From contig OZ241379.1 in NCBI GenBank assembly GCA_965200685.1, positions 1,922,001 through 1,986,000 of the forward strand: a DNA stretch of 64,000 nt, read 5' to 3'. The stretch comes from Bin5 sp965200685. GTDB taxonomy: Bacteria; Chloroflexota; Anaerolineae; Caldilineales; Caldilineaceae. This document shows positions 60,890 through 64,000 of this stretch, in pieces. Both the position numbers and the translations under genes were made by a program. The notes under the pieces were generated by a model, which saw only the letters and a list, made by a program, of their open reading frames with translations, ran no database searches and was not told where the DNA came from. Position 1 is the stretch's first letter. Each line of letters starts with the position of its first letter.

Positions 60890-62764
60890 TTAGGGCGATG
60901 GTATGCGCCCGATTGATCCTTGTTCTGCTTGTATGCCTGCTGCTACCTGCCCAAAACCTACAGATCGTTCTGCGCTGATGGAATCCACTGTTTGCTGACC
61001 GCTCAATTTCCAAGATTGGGTCAGGCTCTGGGCCTGCACCATCTGCGCGTAGCGTCCATTGTGGGCCATCAACTCCGGGTGGGTGCCTATTTCCACAATG
61101 CGCCCCTCATTGAGCACGACGATTTTGTCCGCGTGGCGGATGGTCGAAAGCCGGTGCGCGATCACAAGAGTGGTGCGGTTGTGGGTGAGCTGGGTCAGAG
61201 CTTGCTGAATGAGCCATTCGGTTTCTGTGTCCACCGAGGAGGTGGCTTCGTCTAAAATCAGAATTGGCGCGTCTTTCAGTAGCGCCCGAGCAATCGAAAT
61301 GCGCTGCTTCTGCCCGCCGGAAAGCCGCACCCCTCGCTCGCCGATAATCGTGTCATAGCCATTGGCCAGGCCGACGATGAAGGCATGCACGTTCGCTGCT
61401 TGCGCGGCTTCTACAATCTCCTCATCCGTTGCCCCTAGGCGGCCAAAGGCGATATTCTGGCGCACAGTCCCGTGGAACAGGAAAACATCCTGCATGACCG
61501 AAGCTACATTGGCGCGCAGGAACGTCAGATCAAGGGTGCGGACATCGTAGCCGCTGACGCAGACCCGCCCGGCCTGGGGGTCATAGAAGCGGGGGATCAG
61601 GCGGCTGATTGTCGTCTTGCCCGCGCCGGTCGGGCCTACCAGGGCCACCATCTCCCCAGCACCGACCTGAAAATCGATCCCGTCCAGCACGGCCTCGTTC
61701 GGCTGATATCCAAAGGATACGCTTTCAAAGGACACTTCCCAGCGCATGGTTTGTGGCACAATGGCAGCAGGCGGGCTGACAATGTCCGCTTGTACAGCCA
61801 GCAGTTCGAAAATCCGTTCTTGGCTGGCTCCTGCCCTGTACAGGGTGTCACTGATGTCGGCCAGTTTGAGGAATGGATGATAGATATGGGCCAGATAGGA
61901 GATGAAGACGAAGAGGTCGGCCACACTCATTGTGCCGTTTAGGGCAAAGCCCCCGCCCACCCACACGGCGATAATCACCCCTACGCCGCCGCAGAACTCG
62001 ACGATGCCAGCGGGGAGAAGCGAGACTTTGGACGCCGCGAAGAGTCTGTCCCGATAGGCGGTTGCGTCTTGGGCGATTCGCTGCGCCTGCACTGTTTCCC
62101 GGCCAAAGGATTTGATTTCGGTAATCCCGGAAAAGCTATCCTGTACCTGGGCCACCAGTTCGGAGATAGTGGCCCGCACCTGCCGCCATATCTGCCGGAT
62201 CTGTTTGGTGAAGCGATAGATGACAAATCCGCCGATAGGCAATGGCAGCACAACCAAGAGAGCCAGCCAAGGATCAATCCAAAGGAGAACGCACCACATG
62301 GCGATGGGAATGATGGTCGCTAGGACCAGTTCCGGCACGCCATGGGCGATAAAATCTTCCAGTGTTTCGATGTCGTTGATGGAACGAACGATCAGCGCAC
62401 CGCTACGCTGGCGGTTATAGAAGCGATGGGAGAGCTGTTGCAGATGGCTATAGACCCGTGCCATTAGGTCGGTGGTGACGCCATAGGCGGCCACATGGGA
62501 AAATTGCCCGTAGAAGTAGCGGGCCACGCCCCGGAGCAGATAGACAAGCCCGAGCAGGCCGCTTATCGCCAGCAGGCCGGACATGGAGCCACCGCCATCA
62601 GTGATCCACTGAATGAGACGACGGACCAGGAGCGGCGGAACAAGGGTTGTCCCGGAGAACAGCAGACCGCTGAGGATGGAAAGCACCACCAGTTTGCGGT
62701 GGCCAGCTAGGATATTCCAGAGACCAGCAAAAAAGTTCTGTGGAGGGGACACGTCCGCCCGCAT
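60890..62764 (-). CDS. ABC exporter, fused membrane and ATPase domains (MsbA/MDR-like)
   Basis: A 624-residue half-transporter. Six helices fill about residues 20-320 (first at KLVVLSILSGLLFSGTTLV), and the ATPase domain has GPTGAGKTT, LSGGQKQRISIARAL and LILDEATSSVDTETE. It acts as a homodimer exporting lipid, drug or peptide. The gene lies between the fused diol dehydratase gene (121 bp upstream) and the small-subunit gene (52 bp downstream) on the same strand. A C-terminal tail of about 50 residues has no recognisable domain. Substrate unknown. Confidence 0.92.
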   Translation of the reverse strand: MRADVSPPQNFFAGLWNILAGHRKLVVLSILSGLLFSGTTLVPPLLVRRLIQWITDGGGSMSGLLAISGLLGLVYLLRGVARYFYGQFSHVAAYGVTTDLMARVYSHLQQLSHRFYNRQRSGALIVRSINDIETLEDFIAHGVPELVLATIIPIAMWCVLLWIDPWLALLVVLPLPIGGFVIYRFTKQIRQIWRQVRATISELVAQVQDSFSGITEIKSFGRETVQAQRIAQDATAYRDRLFAASKVSLLPAGIVEFCGGVGVIIAVWVGGGFALNGTMSVADLFVFISYLAHIYHPFLKLADISDTLYRAGASQERIFELLAVQADIVSPPAAIVPQTMRWEVSFESVSFGYQPNEAVLDGIDFQVGAGEMVALVGPTGAGKTTISRLIPRFYDPQAGRVCVSGYDVRTLDLTFLRANVASVMQDVFLFHGTVRQNIAFGRLGATDEEIVEAAQAANVHAFIVGLANGYDTIIGERGVRLSGGQKQRISIARALLKDAPILILDEATSSVDTETEWLIQQALTQLTHNRTTLVIAHRLSTIRHADKIVVLNEGRIVEIGTHPELMAHNGRYAQMVQAQSLTQSWKLSGQQTVDSISAERSVGFGQVAAGIQAEQGSIGRIPSP

Positions 62765-62885
62765 TTGCCCTGCTTGAGATAGATGAGGTAGGCCTGCGGC
62801 CTACCGACTTGATTCGTCACACACGAGTGTTTCATGGAGTCATTGCATGCATGTACTGCTCTCCGGTCTCCATTCGCCACTGCAA

Positions 62886-64000
62886 TTATACATCCGGCTC
62901 CCAGCGGAAGTACAGCTCTTGGGGCACTTTCTCCTGTGTGGCTTCGGTCTCCCGGCGATGCAGCAGCGTGGTCTTCACAATGAGCCGCAGCCGGGTCCCA
63001 TTGTCCACTTTTACACCTACGGGCACGGGGGTCATCCCCTTTGCATAGCGGGCCGCATTGCGTCCGATAGCTTGATAGATTTCCAGTGTCAGGTGGGGCG
63101 ATTGGGGAAACAGCTCTAGATTGTTGAGGGGGGCGAGTCCTCGTTTCTGGATGACTGTCGTGCCCCGGCTCTGCATGCCTATGGCGATGCCGGAACCGCT
63201 CAACTGCGCGCCGCTATGGCCGATGGCCGCGCAGTCCGCGCTATGATAGACCCGCACCACCCGGCCATAGAGCCCTTCCTGGGCCACACCGCTGAGGAGT
63301 GCCTCTAGGACCGCCTCGTGATCCAATTCACCGATGGTTTTCACCAGGGAATGACCGTAAGCTGGGCCTACGGCTACCACGATTTCGTTGGGGTTGGTGC
63401 TGGTTTTGGCCGGGGCGATTTCAGCTAGATTGGGCAGTGGATCCCCCATTTGTGCGTCAATGAAAGCCCGTGGCGATTTCTGCTGGGGAATGCGCTGGAG
63501 GGTGTCCCACATCTCCCCTTCCAGCCGATAGCCGCTGCCGGGCCCGGTATAGTCATTTGTATCGTTGATGCCGCTGAGCACCCCGAAGCCCTCTTGGCGG
63601 GTTGATTGGCCGGCGTCTTGGTGCAGTGATGAATTGAGGTGCGGGCCAACCAAAATGGCGGAGGGCTGTAGGTAGTCGCCTGCCACCCGCTGGCGGCCCA
63701 TCTCCCACAGATTGGCGGCCACTTGCTCAAAGCCCTGCCGCTGCAGCGCGCCCACCACATCCGCTAGATTGGCCTTACCCTCCAAAAATTCGTCTGCTGC
63801 GGCCAAATCTGCCACCAGATCCCTCTCCGGCATATCGTCACTGCTGTGCGCGAGCGCGGCAGCCTCCACCTCATGCTCTTGGATGCGTGGGAAGCCGAGT
63901 TCCTTGTAGACTGCTTGCAGGGCCCGGGCGGCCTGCCGGCGCACCGCCACTGTATCCTCTTCTTGGACCGGGCGCATGCCGCCATTCACCTGCATATCCC
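62886..64000 (-). CDS. fused diol/glycerol dehydratase large (C-terminal part) and medium subunits (5' truncated)
   Basis: The frame is open to the right edge, so only the last 370 residues are seen. Residues 1-175 match the C-terminus of the large subunit (PduC): GFPRIQEHEVEAAALAHSS, RVAGDYLQPSAIL and LSGINDTNDYTGPGSGYR. Without a stop, residues from about 176 on match the medium subunit (PduD): GPAYGHSLVKTIGELDHEAV, LSGSGIAIGMQSRGTTVI, LNNLELFPQ and IGRNAARYAKG. The product is thus a covalent large-medium fusion of an adenosylcobalamin-dependent dehydratase. Reactivation factor genes, if present, must lie to the right of the window. Confidence 0.88.
   Translation of the reverse strand, partial: DMQVNGGMRPVQEEDTVAVRRQAARALQAVYKELGFPRIQEHEVEAAALAHSSDDMPERDLVADLAAADEFLEGKANLADVVGALQRQGFEQVAANLWEMGRQRVAGDYLQPSAILVGPHLNSSLHQDAGQSTRQEGFGVLSGINDTNDYTGPGSGYRLEGEMWDTLQRIPQQKSPRAFIDAQMGDPLPNLAEIAPAKTSTNPNEIVVAVGPAYGHSLVKTIGELDHEAVLEALLSGVAQEGLYGRVVRVYHSADCAAIGHSGAQLSGSGIAIGMQSRGTTVIQKRGLAPLNNLELFPQSPHLTLEIYQAIGRNAARYAKGMTPVPVGVKVDNGTRLRLIVKTTLLHRRETEATQEKVPQELYFRWEPDV

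Overview
This 64-kb window is a gene-dense bacterial chromosome segment of roughly 55-58% GC (estimated by eye). It has sigma70-type promoters, Shine-Dalgarno sites, one tRNA-Arg gene and no rRNA, phage or insertion-sequence genes. The gene mix points to an environmental, largely heterotrophic bacterium, most likely Chloroflexota (Anaerolineae/Caldilineae-like). The clues are a secreted zinc carboxypeptidase with a long Thr/Pro linker ending in a YLPxV tail, a second gene fragment with a similar tail, an F420 biosynthesis gene (cofE), several lipoprotein-fed ABC importers, and MoxR/DUF58 and MoxR/CoxE-type modules. The phylum is inferred; no marker here settles it.

Layout. 1-1.8 kb: polyprenyl-phosphate glycosyltransferase and GtrA genes. 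1.9-3.7 kb: rph and a LacI regulator. 3.8-6.1 kb: a DUF58-MoxR pair on the minus strand. 6.3-8.9 kb: a large chimeric protein with a glycosidase-like barrel and beta-sandwich repeats. 8.9-15.9 kb: a complete oligopeptide ABC importer operon. 15.9-18.7 kb: two glycosyltransferases and a Sua5/YrdC protein. 18.9-20.6 kb: a YqeB-type molybdenum-enzyme accessory gene and cofE, then tRNA-Arg(CCG). 20.9-24.5 kb: an aminotransferase, a leucyl aminopeptidase and a membrane protein. 24.6-29.2 kb: AIM24, PhyH and GH4 genes, then a coiled-coil/nuclease-like protein built on a 42-bp tandem repeat. 29.4-35 kb: ilvE, M14 carboxypeptidase, and a CoxE-like VWA/MoxR pair. 35.4-43.8 kb: an M20 hydrolase, an N6-adenine methyltransferase with a small upstream partner, a YcaQ-type glycosylase, a cation-chloride cotransporter, an HpcH/HpaI aldolase and pheS. 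43.8-44.8 kb: decayed MNT/HEPN and leucine-rich-repeat remnants. 44.8-50.4 kb: a sugar ABC importer with a rhamnonate-dehydratase-like enzyme and a luciferase-like oxidoreductase. 50.6-53.7 kb: a recently rearranged region with tandem duplications and small coiled-coil membrane proteins. 53.7-60.3 kb: a second sugar ABC importer with two Gfo/Idh/MocA oxidoreductases and a MetE-like protein. 60.4-64 kb: a B12-dependent diol dehydratase locus in which large and medium subunits are fused and an ABC exporter gene lies between the fusion and the small subunit.

How the genes work together. Three importer operons (peptide, sugar, sugar) deliver substrates to linked catabolic enzymes. Both sugar importers lack their own ATPase and presumably share one encoded elsewhere. 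In all three operons a strong stem-loop sits directly after the binding-protein gene and before the first permease gene, which suggests a common way of making more binding protein than permease. The sugar-acid dehydratase, the HpcH/HpaI aldolase, the sugar oxidoreductases and the diol dehydratase fit growth on deoxysugars or sugar acids, but that pathway is inferred. The most unusual features are the diol dehydratase arrangement, the 968-bp tandem duplication carrying a truncated dehydrogenase copy, and a family of repeat-driven coiled-coil proteins whose repeat number differs between copies.
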